A stretch of 64,000 nt of DNA from Bacteroidota bacterium (GTDB taxonomy: Bacteria; Bacteroidota; Ignavibacteria; Kryptoniales; JAKASW01): contig JAJZNW010000031.1 of NCBI GenBank assembly GCA_021811615.1, positions 1 to 64,000 of the forward strand, given 5' to 3'. The notes below the pieces were generated by a model that searched no databases, was not told the origin of the DNA, and saw only the letters and a list, made by a program, of their open reading frames with translations. The position numbers and the translations under genes are program-made. Positions 47,161 to 53,501 of the stretch are shown here, in pieces (within the stretch, counting starts at the first letter, position 1; each line of letters starts with the position of its first letter).

Positions 47161-47222
47161 TTCACCGCTGAGACGCGGAGGCGCAAGGAGATTTTCGTCC
47201 CTTTCCCTCCGCGTTTCTGTGT
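47161..47222. repeat. Intergenic hairpin of the CCGCTGAGACGCGGAG type
   Basis: AGACGCGGAGGCGCAAGGAG (from 47171) is followed after a short loop by CCTTTCCCTCCGCGTTTCT, its near-complement. Similar CCGCAGAGACGCAGAG hairpins are scattered in many environmental bacterial genomes. It sits between xylA and the antitoxin gene. Confidence 0.6.
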
Positions 47223-47255
47223 ATTGGCAGCTATATCTGGTGGAGAGGACTTGAA

Positions 47256-47474
47256 GTGGAGACATTCACATATAGCGAGGCGAGGCAGAAACTGGCCAAG
47301 TTGCTGGACAAGGCAAAGAAGGAAGGAAGCGTCCTCATCAAGAGGCGGGATGGATCTGTCTTCGAGCTGAGGCCCGTCAACGGGAAAAAGTCGCCTCTTG
47401 ACGTAAAGGGGGTGGACCTAGGCCTGAACAGCAAGGAGATTTCTGAGATACTTAGAGAGATAAGGGAGAGATAA
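47256..47474 (+). CDS. Phd/YefM-family antitoxin, orphan
   Basis: A 72-residue protein beginning ETFTYSEARQKLAKLLDKAK, with the SVLIKRRDGSVFELRPV strand typical of Phd/YefM antitoxins. Such proteins bind their own promoter and neutralise a toxin (Doc, YoeB or PIN). The start is a GTG at 47256, with GGTGGAGAGG upstream. No toxin gene follows: the next 200 bp hold only the xylA remnant. It may act on an unlinked toxin or be a leftover. Confidence 0.8.
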   Translation: METFTYSEARQKLAKLLDKAKKEGSVLIKRRDGSVFELRPVNGKKSPLDVKGVDLGLNSKEISEILREIRER

Positions 47475-47510
47475 CGGCTCACCCTCCGCCGTATGTTTAA
47501 CCGGCACGTT

Positions 47511-47585
47511 TCGAGGAACGCTGGGCCGAAGAAGACGAGCGGCAAGCAGGAGCTCTTTGAGTCGCTAATAAACCAGGTGCTATAG
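47511..47585 (+). pseudogene. Remnant of a second xylA 3' end
   Basis: These 75 bp align without gaps, at a constant offset of 440, to the last 75 bp of xylA including the stop codon. The last 61 bp differ at 5 positions, giving [20 protein letters not shown] against [20 protein letters not shown]. Four of the five differences are synonymous and one is Phe to Leu. This suggests a formerly functional paralogue of which only the tail remains, not a recent copy. Confidence 0.75.
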
Positions 47586-47704
47586 ACAGCCGGTCCTTCG
47601 GACTTCTCAGTCCGATCCTTGAACTATCCTCACCGCCTGCCGCGCGTTCTTTCGCTCAGACTACTACAAGGGGCTTGAGGTAACAGCTCGCCGAGATTTG
47701 CACG

Positions 47705-47800
47705 TTATTTGATGAAAAGCTTCAAGGCAATGTATGTTACAAAAACCGTAACAAACCACCGAACGAACTCTCTCAGATAAGGGGATTTAATCCGGTACAT
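47705..47800 (-). CDS. Small peptide 1, shared start MYRIKSPYLREFVR, with membrane helix
   Basis: A 31-residue peptide: 14 residues shared with the neighbouring peptide (MYRIKSPYLREFVR), then an aromatic, hydrophobic helix (WFVTVFVTYIALKLFIK). The ribosome site is AAAGGA about 10 nt before the ATG. The codons for the shared part differ from those of the neighbour only at synonymous sites, which is good evidence of translation and selection. It lies at the downstream end of the peptide-export operon. It might be a small membrane protein, an immunity peptide or a second product; the function is unknown. Confidence 0.7.
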   Translation of the reverse strand: MYRIKSPYLREFVRWFVTVFVTYIALKLFIK

Positions 47801-47938
47801 CTTGCTAATTCCTTTCTTAAATCAAATCACCGCCATCATCCGGCTCACTCAAGCGCATGCGTTAGGTTTGGCGACAAAAGGGGTAGCTATTGACCTCCCC
47901 GATCCCAATCGGTAGAAGAGGCCTTTGCTATCGGTCAC

Positions 47939-48028
47939 TTAACCAAGAAGTTGATGGTCAATTACATCCCCAGTGGTTATAGGAATTCTTACAAACTCTC
48001 TGAGATAAGGTGATTTTATGCGATACAT
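47939..48028 (-). CDS. Small peptide 2, shared start MYRIKSPYLREFVR
   Basis: A 29-residue peptide with the same first 14 residues as peptide 1 and an unrelated, non-hydrophobic tail (IPITTGDVIDHQLLG). The ATG has GAAGGAGAACTTCT before it and lies 14 nt after the MauE-like stop, so it is likely co-translated with the operon. The different tail may mean a truncated copy, or a shared N-terminal signal with different cargo. Confidence 0.65.
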   Translation of the reverse strand: MYRIKSPYLREFVRIPITTGDVIDHQLLG

Positions 48029-48042
48029 AGAAGTTCTCCTTC

Positions 48043-48522
48043 TCAGTCCGCGAGTCCAGTTTGACTCTTCGTTTTGATCAACTCGTCGATACTCCACCTG
48101 TGAGTTCTTATCGTCGACAGCCGCATCCCAATGGAAAGCAAGACTAGATCTATGGCGGCCGAGGTGAGGCCAATATTTTCGCGGACGACGGACCCGAAGC
48201 ATCCGCAAGCAACGTTGTTCCCTCGTATGATCTCGACTATCACGGCGAGCAGGAAGATCAGAGAAAGAAATGACAGCACGGCGGCCGAGAGTCTACTGAA
48301 GAAGCCTGCGGCGAGGGAGAGCCCAAAAGAGATTTCTGATGAGACGACTGCAACTGCGAAAGCGGGCACGAGACGTATCGGCAGGATATTGTACGCATTG
48401 ACGGTTAGAATGAAACCGTGCATTGAGGCGGCTTTCAATATTCCGGCGGCGGCGAATATGGCGCCGAGCAGTACTCTCGCCGCAAAGGCGATGGCATCCC
48501 GTCTTGAATCTCCGCCGGGCAA
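48043..48522 (-). CDS. MauE/DoxX-like redox membrane protein
   Basis: A 159-residue protein with four predicted membrane segments and the MauE signature CGCFG (cysteines at about 106 and 108) after a membrane helix. MauE-type proteins pass electrons to or from thiol oxidoreductases in the periplasm. In this operon the likely partner is the TlpA-like thioredoxin at 52536-53102, and the likely substrate is the two-cysteine peptide at 51447. The start codon appears to be TTG, 10 nt after the YIP1 gene stop, so the exact start is uncertain. Confidence 0.85.
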   Translation of the reverse strand: MPGGDSRRDAIAFAARVLLGAIFAAAGILKAASMHGFILTVNAYNILPIRLVPAFAVAVVSSEISFGLSLAAGFFSRLSAAVLSFLSLIFLLAVIVEIIRGNNVACGCFGSVVRENIGLTSAAIDLVLLSIGMRLSTIRTHRWSIDELIKTKSQTGLAD

Positions 48523-48532
48523 ATGGCGACCG

Positions 48533-49246
48533 TCAGTTCATCGGATGTAAAGGAGAGCCGCTCGATACGGCGCTTATCACCATCTGGAAAGCAACGCCGA
48601 GAAGCCAGGCTCCTGTGACAATCAAAGTGGATTTAATCTTTCGGAAGCCGGTTACGACACTAATGCCGATAGCCAGCGTGGTCACATACCAGATTGTAAA
48701 GACATTGATGCTGTTCAGGAATATGAAAAGCGGGAGATTCGACATTTTGTTCTTCATCAAGAAATCCAGGCCGATGATGGCCTGCAAATCCGTCGCGCGG
48801 TGTATGGATCCGGTTCCTTTAATGTATAAAACAAGCAGGTTCACCAAGCTCATTAAGAGGAGTATCATCTCTGAATACGCCACTATTGAAAAGACCGTTC
48901 TGTAATTCAATTTCGGAGGCGCATCGAGAAGGATGCATGTAAAATAAAGGAGGGCGGCAAGGAATCCCCATTTGATCAGCACGACAATCGGGACAAGGAG
49001 CAATCCTACGTACTCGAATCGTTCCGAAAGTGCCAGCGCTCTGCCGGCCTCCTGGGCACTCAACTTGCTCAAAAGCATTTGGCCGGCAATTTCGTTTGAG
49101 AACGGCAGCGTGAACCACGCGACAACTATTGAGATCATTGATATTGTCGCAAAGGCAAGGACCCACCGAGGTTGTTCTTTTAAATTTTCAAAGACGTCCG
49201 TGGGAGTTGCAAAAACGTTTACAAGGTTCGACAGCTTCAGAGCCAT
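48533..49246 (-). CDS. YIP1-family membrane protein
   Basis: A 237-residue protein of the bacterial YIP1 family: soluble start (KLSNLVNVFATPTDVFENLKEQP) and five membrane segments. YIP1 proteins often accompany ABC-2 exporters and secreted-peptide genes; a direct function is unknown. It overlaps the 3' end of the ABC ATPase gene by 10 nt, which ties it to the operon. Confidence 0.85.
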   Translation of the reverse strand: MALKLSNLVNVFATPTDVFENLKEQPRWVLAFATISMISIVVAWFTLPFSNEIAGQMLLSKLSAQEAGRALALSERFEYVGLLLVPIVVLIKWGFLAALLYFTCILLDAPPKLNYRTVFSIVAYSEMILLLMSLVNLLVLYIKGTGSIHRATDLQAIIGLDFLMKNKMSNLPLFIFLNSINVFTIWYVTTLAIGISVVTGFRKIKSTLIVTGAWLLGVAFQMVISAVSSGSPLHPMN

Positions 49247-50022
49247 GACAACTTCTTCTTTTCCTTTTGCTCGCCGTCTTTCGAGACAACGTCGATGAAG
49301 ATCTCTTCCAGGGACTGATACGTTTCCTGGCTCACCTCATCTTTAATTTTCTTCCTAATATCTTCGGTCCTGGACTGGAAGACCAACTTGCCTTTATTGA
49401 TAATTGCGACCTCGTCACAGAGCTTTTCGACAGTGTCAAGATTATGAGAACTCAAAAGAATGGAGGTTCCACCACGGGACATTTCGCCAAGCATGTCTTT
49501 GATCTGCCTGGCAGCCACAGGGTCGGTCCCTTCAAGTGGTTCATCCAAGATCAAGAGCTTTGGTCTATGGATGACTGCAGCCGCAAGAGAGAGTTTCTTC
49601 TTCATACCTGCAGAATAGGTTTCGATGAAATCACGCCCCTTGTCTTCCAATTCGAAGAATTCTATAAGATCATTTGAGCGTTCTTCGATCTCTTGCCTTT
49701 CGAGTCGATACATCATACCAACGAACGTCAAATATTCTTTTGCCGTTAATTTCTCTATGTAGACAGGTTGATCAAGAACAAAACCGGCATTGCGTTTATA
49801 TCTGTAGTCGGATTTGGTCACGCTCTTGCCAAAAAAGCGAATCTCTCCTGATTCGGGCTTGAGCAGCCCCGCCAATATGTTGATGGTTGTACTCTTTCCG
49901 GCGCCATTTGGGCCCAAGAACCCCATTAACGCGCCCTCCTTCACTTCGAGAGCCAGGCCCGTCAAGGCGTGCGTCCGGGACTTGTAAATTTTACGCAGCC
50001 CGTCTATTTCCAATACGTTCAT
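49237..50022 (-). CDS. ABC exporter ATPase of the peptide operon
   Basis: A 261-residue ABC ATPase with Walker A GPNGAGKST, signature YSAGMKKKLSLA, Walker B LLILDEPLEGTD and switch His in LLSSHNLD. The signature has an A in place of the usual first G-region (SAGM). The C-terminal tail (KIKDEVSQETYQSLEEIFI) is shared with the second ATPase of the window (56766-57557). It overlaps both neighbours by a few nt. With the two permeases it should export or confer resistance to the encoded peptide. Confidence 0.93.
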   Translation of the reverse strand: MNVLEIDGLRKIYKSRTHALTGLALEVKEGALMGFLGPNGAGKSTTINILAGLLKPESGEIRFFGKSVTKSDYRYKRNAGFVLDQPVYIEKLTAKEYLTFVGMMYRLERQEIEERSNDLIEFFELEDKGRDFIETYSAGMKKKLSLAAAVIHRPKLLILDEPLEGTDPVAARQIKDMLGEMSRGGTSILLSSHNLDTVEKLCDEVAIINKGKLVFQSRTEDIRKKIKDEVSQETYQSLEEIFIDVVSKDGEQKEKKKLSWL

Positions 50023-50681
50023 GAAACACCATCCATAAGTTCAAACCTTTTGTCAAGCAGCAAAGTGGTCCACCTCGGAATCAGAAGGATGTGAAAAACT
50101 AAGATCGCTGAAACAAGCAATGCGAGACATACGAGAGGCTGAATGATCGCCGAGATGACGAATGCAAATGTAAAGAGACCGATGATAATACCTGAAAACA
50201 GGAAAGTGAGAATGTCATACTCTTCGGGAGCGGTCCATTCTAAGACGAACAGATTGCGCGTGAAGATTGCAGCGAACGAAATATAGACAGAATACATCAA
50301 ACTCCTGATAAGAACGATGAAAGGAAGTCTGAACCAGATGAACGAGAACCATGAAATCACAATGGTGAACAGCAGGACGACAATTATCCCAGAGTAGTTC
50401 TTAACTATCACAAATTCTCTATAGTCAATTGGAAGCGGAGAGACTTCTCTAAGGGTTATTCCCAGAGACCGATAGTGTTGTCTTAGTGTAGAACTCAATA
50501 CGATTGCGGTCACGAAGCTCAGCGAAATCGGGTTTCGTATTGCGATTTGGGTTACGTTTCGGGAGTGTGTATAGTGGGCTAACAGGGCCACAGCTACCGG
50601 AATGAGGGCGGCTGCCAATAGTATTCGATCTTGCCGGTTCAGCAGACGCACGTCAAGAAGGATTGGCTGAAAAATCAACAC
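50019..50681 (-). CDS. ABC-2 permease half B of the peptide operon
   Basis: A 220-residue membrane protein with about six hydrophobic segments (for example ILLAAALIPVAVALLAHY, IIVVLLFTIVISWFSFIWF, ALLVSAILVFHILLI). It resembles the C-terminal half of the one-piece permease at 57548-59209. The GTG start is 4 nt after the stop of permease A, in another frame, and the gene overlaps the ATPase gene by 4 nt. Its AT-richer sequence differs from the xyl and housekeeping genes around the island. Confidence 0.85.
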   Translation of the reverse strand: MLIFQPILLDVRLLNRQDRILLAAALIPVAVALLAHYTHSRNVTQIAIRNPISLSFVTAIVLSSTLRQHYRSLGITLREVSPLPIDYREFVIVKNYSGIIVVLLFTIVISWFSFIWFRLPFIVLIRSLMYSVYISFAAIFTRNLFVLEWTAPEEYDILTFLFSGIIIGLFTFAFVISAIIQPLVCLALLVSAILVFHILLIPRWTTLLLDKRFELMDGVS

Positions 50682-50685
50682 CGGA

Positions 50686-51345
50686 TCAATATCCTATCTT
50701 AAGAAGGTTCAGTGCCAAAGAGTACATCGACTTAATCACAGAGGAGATAATTCCGATTCGTAAAAACAGGAACACCATGATAAGGAACAACATGGGGAGT
50801 GTTTGACTGACAATTTTGCCAAACTTCTCTGCTGTCCTGGTAATTACAATTAGCAGGTAAGAGATAAGTGTGTTTTCCATGAGAAGCATCAGCGAGAACA
50901 GCAATGTCAATCTGAGAAGTGAATCGGTGTTATTACAGATGGTGTATACAGCAATTACAAAAAAGGGAAGGAGATAGACCAGTATCCTGGAATCCGTAAG
51001 CAACACAAAGAACACAGTGCCGAAATATCTTGGTTTGGACAGTGGGTACAACTTCATTCTTCTGGGCGATATCACAGTGTCAAAGCTCGCCCTTGCGGTA
51101 GTGTTGATTACCCAAGCTCCAAAGAAAATGACGAGGAGCAAATCCATGCTGTACGCGATGTTTCTCTCGAGCAGGTTAGCCGGAGACAACAGAAAAGCCA
51201 TTGCGACCAGCGTTGCATTTAAGACCCCTAATAACAAATTTATTATTACTATGCTTCCGCGATTTCTTTTCAGAACGGCTACATATAGACCTCGCAAAAC
51301 AACCAGGTTGTTGCGATGAGTTATTTCACTCGGTATAGAAGGCAT
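50686..51345 (-). CDS. ABC-2 permease half A of the peptide operon
   Basis: A 219-residue membrane protein with about six hydrophobic segments (IVIINLLLGVLNATLVAMAF, LLVIFFGAWVI, LVYLLPFFVIAVYTI, LLFLIMVFLFLRIGII). I use the ATG at 51345 (MPSIPSEITHRNN); an earlier TTG at 51402 would lie in the loop of a hairpin and adds unpatterned residues. With this start its size equals that of permease B, consistent with a pair of half-permeases. Confidence 0.83.
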   Translation of the reverse strand: MPSIPSEITHRNNLVVLRGLYVAVLKRNRGSIVIINLLLGVLNATLVAMAFLLSPANLLERNIAYSMDLLLVIFFGAWVINTTARASFDTVISPRRMKLYPLSKPRYFGTVFFVLLTDSRILVYLLPFFVIAVYTICNNTDSLLRLTLLFSLMLLMENTLISYLLIVITRTAEKFGKIVSQTLPMLFLIMVFLFLRIGIISSVIKSMYSLALNLLKIGY

Positions 51346-51384
51346 TTTGCTCTTTAGGGTTAGATCAAACTCACTTATTACATC

Positions 51385-51419
51385 GGAGTTCAAGCAAACC
51401 AAATCTATGCTTGAACTCC
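51385..51419 (-). promoter_or_regulatory. Hairpin between precursor peptide gene and exporter genes
   Basis: GGAGTTCAAGC (51385-51395) and GCTTGAACTCC (51409-51419) form a perfect 11-bp stem with a 13-nt loop. It lies 28 nt after the precursor stop and upstream of permease A. It lacks a T tract on the minus strand, so it could be a read-through or mRNA-protecting hairpin that lets the precursor be made in excess, as seen in many bacteriocin operons. Confidence 0.6.
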
Positions 51420-51446
51420 TGCAACGGCAGATGCTACCAGATTACT

Positions 51447-51746
51447 TCAGAGCGGTTGCGGAATACACGCGGCCGCTATTCCCGTACCTGCTTGGGCTAC
51501 TATGACTCCAAATAGAACCCATCCAACAGGGCCTGAAAGTCCTGCTGCTATCAATCCTAGCCCTTCACCGGCTAGTCCAAGTGCGCATGCGAGGGTTCCT
51601 CCAGTCACAGCTGCCAAAGTGGCGCTGGATAGCACATGCGAGTCTAATGTGGTTTGCGCTGATCTTGCTGGCGTAAGAGGTGTGGCCGACGCCAAGACTG
51701 TAAGTGCCAGCGACAAAAGCAGTGTTAGGCTGATTACCTTTCTCAT
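51447..51746 (-). CDS. Bacteriocin-like precursor with Sec signal and double-glycine leader
   Basis: A 99-residue precursor. It starts with a classic Sec signal (MRKVISLTLLLSLALTVLA, likely cut near SATP), then a spacer and the sequence LSSATLAAVTGG, which fits the double-glycine leader consensus LSxxELxxIxGG except Thr for Glu. After GG comes a 49-residue glycine-rich hydrophobic peptide with GxxxG spacings and two cysteines, at its positions 4 and 44. The ATG at 51746 has GAGG 5 nt before it; an ATG 18 nt upstream is weaker. Neighbouring C39 peptidase and thioredoxin fit cleavage at GG and disulfide formation. Antibacterial activity is inferred. Confidence 0.78.
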   Translation of the reverse strand: MRKVISLTLLLSLALTVLASATPLTPARSAQTTLDSHVLSSATLAAVTGGTLACALGLAGEGLGLIAAGLSGPVGWVLFGVIVAQAGTGIAAACIPQPL

Positions 51747-51760
51747 ATTTACCTCAACGT

Positions 51761-51916
51761 TCATGGTGTTTTTGTTTGGTTAATTAATTCTTGCTCACTG
51801 CGGCCTGCCTGTCTTTCGCAGACCTGGAAAGCACGGTGCGGCGGCCGAACCGCATCATACTTCCCGCATCCGCAATCGACAGTCCAGTGAGCGAGTTGTG
51901 TGCACACAAAACTCAT
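51761..51916 (-). CDS. Small cysteine-rich protein between C39 peptidase and precursor
   Basis: A 51-residue frame starting MSFVCTQLAHWTVDCGCGKY, with four cysteines (positions 5, 15, 17, 33) and a polar C-terminus. It starts 5 nt after the C39 stop and its TGA overlaps the upstream ATG of the precursor gene, the spacing of a real cistron. The CGC motif could be a metal or redox site. The ribosome site is poor and I recognise no family, so it may be a chance frame. Confidence 0.45.
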   Translation of the reverse strand: MSFVCTQLAHWTVDCGCGKYDAVRPPHRAFQVCERQAGRSEQELINQTKTP

Positions 51917-51921
51917 CGCTT

Positions 51922-52539
51922 CTACTTTATCCTCGTGATCTTGAAAATCAAAGTCTGTCCGTTCCATATCTTTCTGAAATCGGCGAGGCTCATTTCTATC
52001 CTCCCGAGAGAGGGGTCCGATAGTATGACATTCCCGTCCTTCGTGACACTGTCCGCCACCACGAAATGATCGCCATGGACGAATACGATTGCCGGCATCG
52101 GCGCCTTGACGAAGTCGGCTAAAGTATACGTCCAACCCTCTGCGCCGAGCCCCCTGGTCTCAGCCATCTCTTTGAGTGAGAGCATGCTTGATCCTTTTGC
52201 TGTAAGCCCGACATGTCTGTCGATCCCGGATAGGGTTGAACGTATGCCGAAGTGGTCGAAAATCATCTTCAGCGATGCCGGCCCGCAATTGTTTGACATC
52301 GTCTGCATGGTCACCCCTTTTGTGCCGAGGTATTTCGCGCCCATCCACCACGTCTCTGCCCTTCTGAGTGCGGCAGGTGAACTCGTGATGTATACCGTAC
52401 CGACCAGGCCCGCGGCAAGGAAGAGCAATAGCGTCAAACCCGCAAAGGCGATGACTTTTCTACTTTTCGAAGATGCGAGCCTTTCCGACATTACGGCAAA
52501 AAACTCCTCTTTAGGTTTTTCATCGCACCCAGCTTTCAA
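51922..52539 (-). CDS. Membrane-anchored C39-family cysteine peptidase
   Basis: A 205-residue protein: basic N-terminus (ASSKSRK), one membrane segment (about residues 29-51), then a papain-like C39 domain with catalytic Cys85 in NNCGPASLKMIF, His158 in VHGDHFVVAD and Asp175 in LSDPSLGRIEM. There is no ABC transporter part, unlike PCAT exporters. By the positive-inside rule the peptidase lies outside the cytoplasm. It would cut the double-glycine leader of the adjacent precursor after Sec export. The start is a TTG overlapping the TlpA stop, or the ATG at 52491 behind AGAGGAG. Confidence 0.88.
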   Translation of the reverse strand: MKAGCDEKPKEEFFAVMSERLASSKSRKVIAFAGLTLLLFLAAGLVGTVYITSSPAALRRAETWWMGAKYLGTKGVTMQTMSNNCGPASLKMIFDHFGIRSTLSGIDRHVGLTAKGSSMLSLKEMAETRGLGAEGWTYTLADFVKAPMPAIVFVHGDHFVVADSVTKDGNVILSDPSLGRIEMSLADFRKIWNGQTLIFKITRIK

Positions 52540-53102
52540 TTCGCATAATGCTTTGTAAATGATTCTATGGACCGATCCAGAATCTCCGTCTTTACCTCCC
52601 CGAATACTTCGTTCCTGAGGATGAGATTGCTGTCTGCGAAAAGCGTAACCGGGACGAGGGTAATTCTGAATGCCTTTTCAATTTCCGCGCTGTTTCCCAC
52701 GTATACCGGGAACGACACGCCGCTCGCCGCAACTAGAGCTTCCGTCGTATCCGGTCGGCTCACCGATATCCCGACAAAGCGAAGTGCATCTTCGTACTTC
52801 AGCTTCATTCGGTTGAATTCCGACAGCATAGCGATGCAGTGAGGACACCTCGCGCTGAAGACTAAGACGACAGTGGCATTGTCCCGTAGACTTCGGGTAG
52901 TGGTTGGCTTTCCGGCAAGATTTCTAAGACCGATTAACGGGATGCGTGTTCCGATCCGTAGGGGTGTGGCATCTACGCTATTGTGGAGATAAGTCAGGAG
53001 AATGACTGGTATCGTGATTATTACGACTAACCCAGCCAGCGCGATCCACTTTTTTATGAGCCTTTTTTTCACGTCGGCTCCGCACGCATGTTCAGCCAGC
53101 AT
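52536..53102 (-). CDS. Membrane-anchored TlpA-like thioredoxin
   Basis: A 188-residue protein with basic start (KKRLIKKW), one membrane anchor (ALAGLVVIITIPVILLTYL) and a thioredoxin-fold domain of the AhpC/TlpA type. The active site is CPHC (about 86-89, in VFSARCPHCIAML), and the cis-proline loop is TLVPVTLF. CPHC is a DsbA-like oxidising motif, suggesting disulfide formation in the periplasm, perhaps recycled by the MauE-like protein. GGAAGG lies 7 nt before the ATG at 53102. It is the first gene of the peptide operon. Confidence 0.88.
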   Translation of the reverse strand: MLAEHACGADVKKRLIKKWIALAGLVVIITIPVILLTYLHNSVDATPLRIGTRIPLIGLRNLAGKPTTTRSLRDNATVVLVFSARCPHCIAMLSEFNRMKLKYEDALRFVGISVSRPDTTEALVAASGVSFPVYVGNSAEIEKAFRITLVPVTLFADSNLILRNEVFGEVKTEILDRSIESFTKHYAN

Positions 53103-53105
53103 CAC

Positions 53106-53501
53106 TATGCCTTCCTTCGCAGCTAAGTCTAGCCTGATTCTACGTTCGGATGGCGGTTACCCTGCTTAAATGTCTTCCCTGTCTTCTTGTACTACCGCCA
53201 GCACTTTGCTGTACTATCTCTTTTCAGGATTATAGCTCGTTCGTTTTAATATGTCAAGAGGCCAGGGCAAATTTCTTACGGTGAAACTTAAGATCCCCTT
53301 GATGAGGTGATTGTGCCATGATGTCATGAGGATAGTAGGCTTGCAAGCTCAGATTGTTTTTGCAAAGCAATCTAATTATCATGGTTCAGATGAACCGGGA
53401 ATGCCTCCCGTTCAGCGATTCGTCTTTTGTTTCTTAAGCACAAATAGAATCCGAAGGAACACGAAACTCCCTGCCGAACCTTCGGGAAAGGAATTGGCTT
53501 C
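53106..53501. other. Intergenic region between divergent operon starts
   Basis: About 395 bp without a convincing gene. It should contain the promoter of the peptide operon (leftward) and of the metalloprotease gene (rightward). I see no clear operator or regulator-binding palindrome, and no transcription-factor gene belongs to the operon. Confidence 0.5.

Noticed and set aside
51922-52135. Upstream extension of the cysteine-rich small protein into the C39 gene
   Set aside because: The extension overlaps the conserved end of the C39 domain in another frame; only the part from 51916 downward could be a separate gene.
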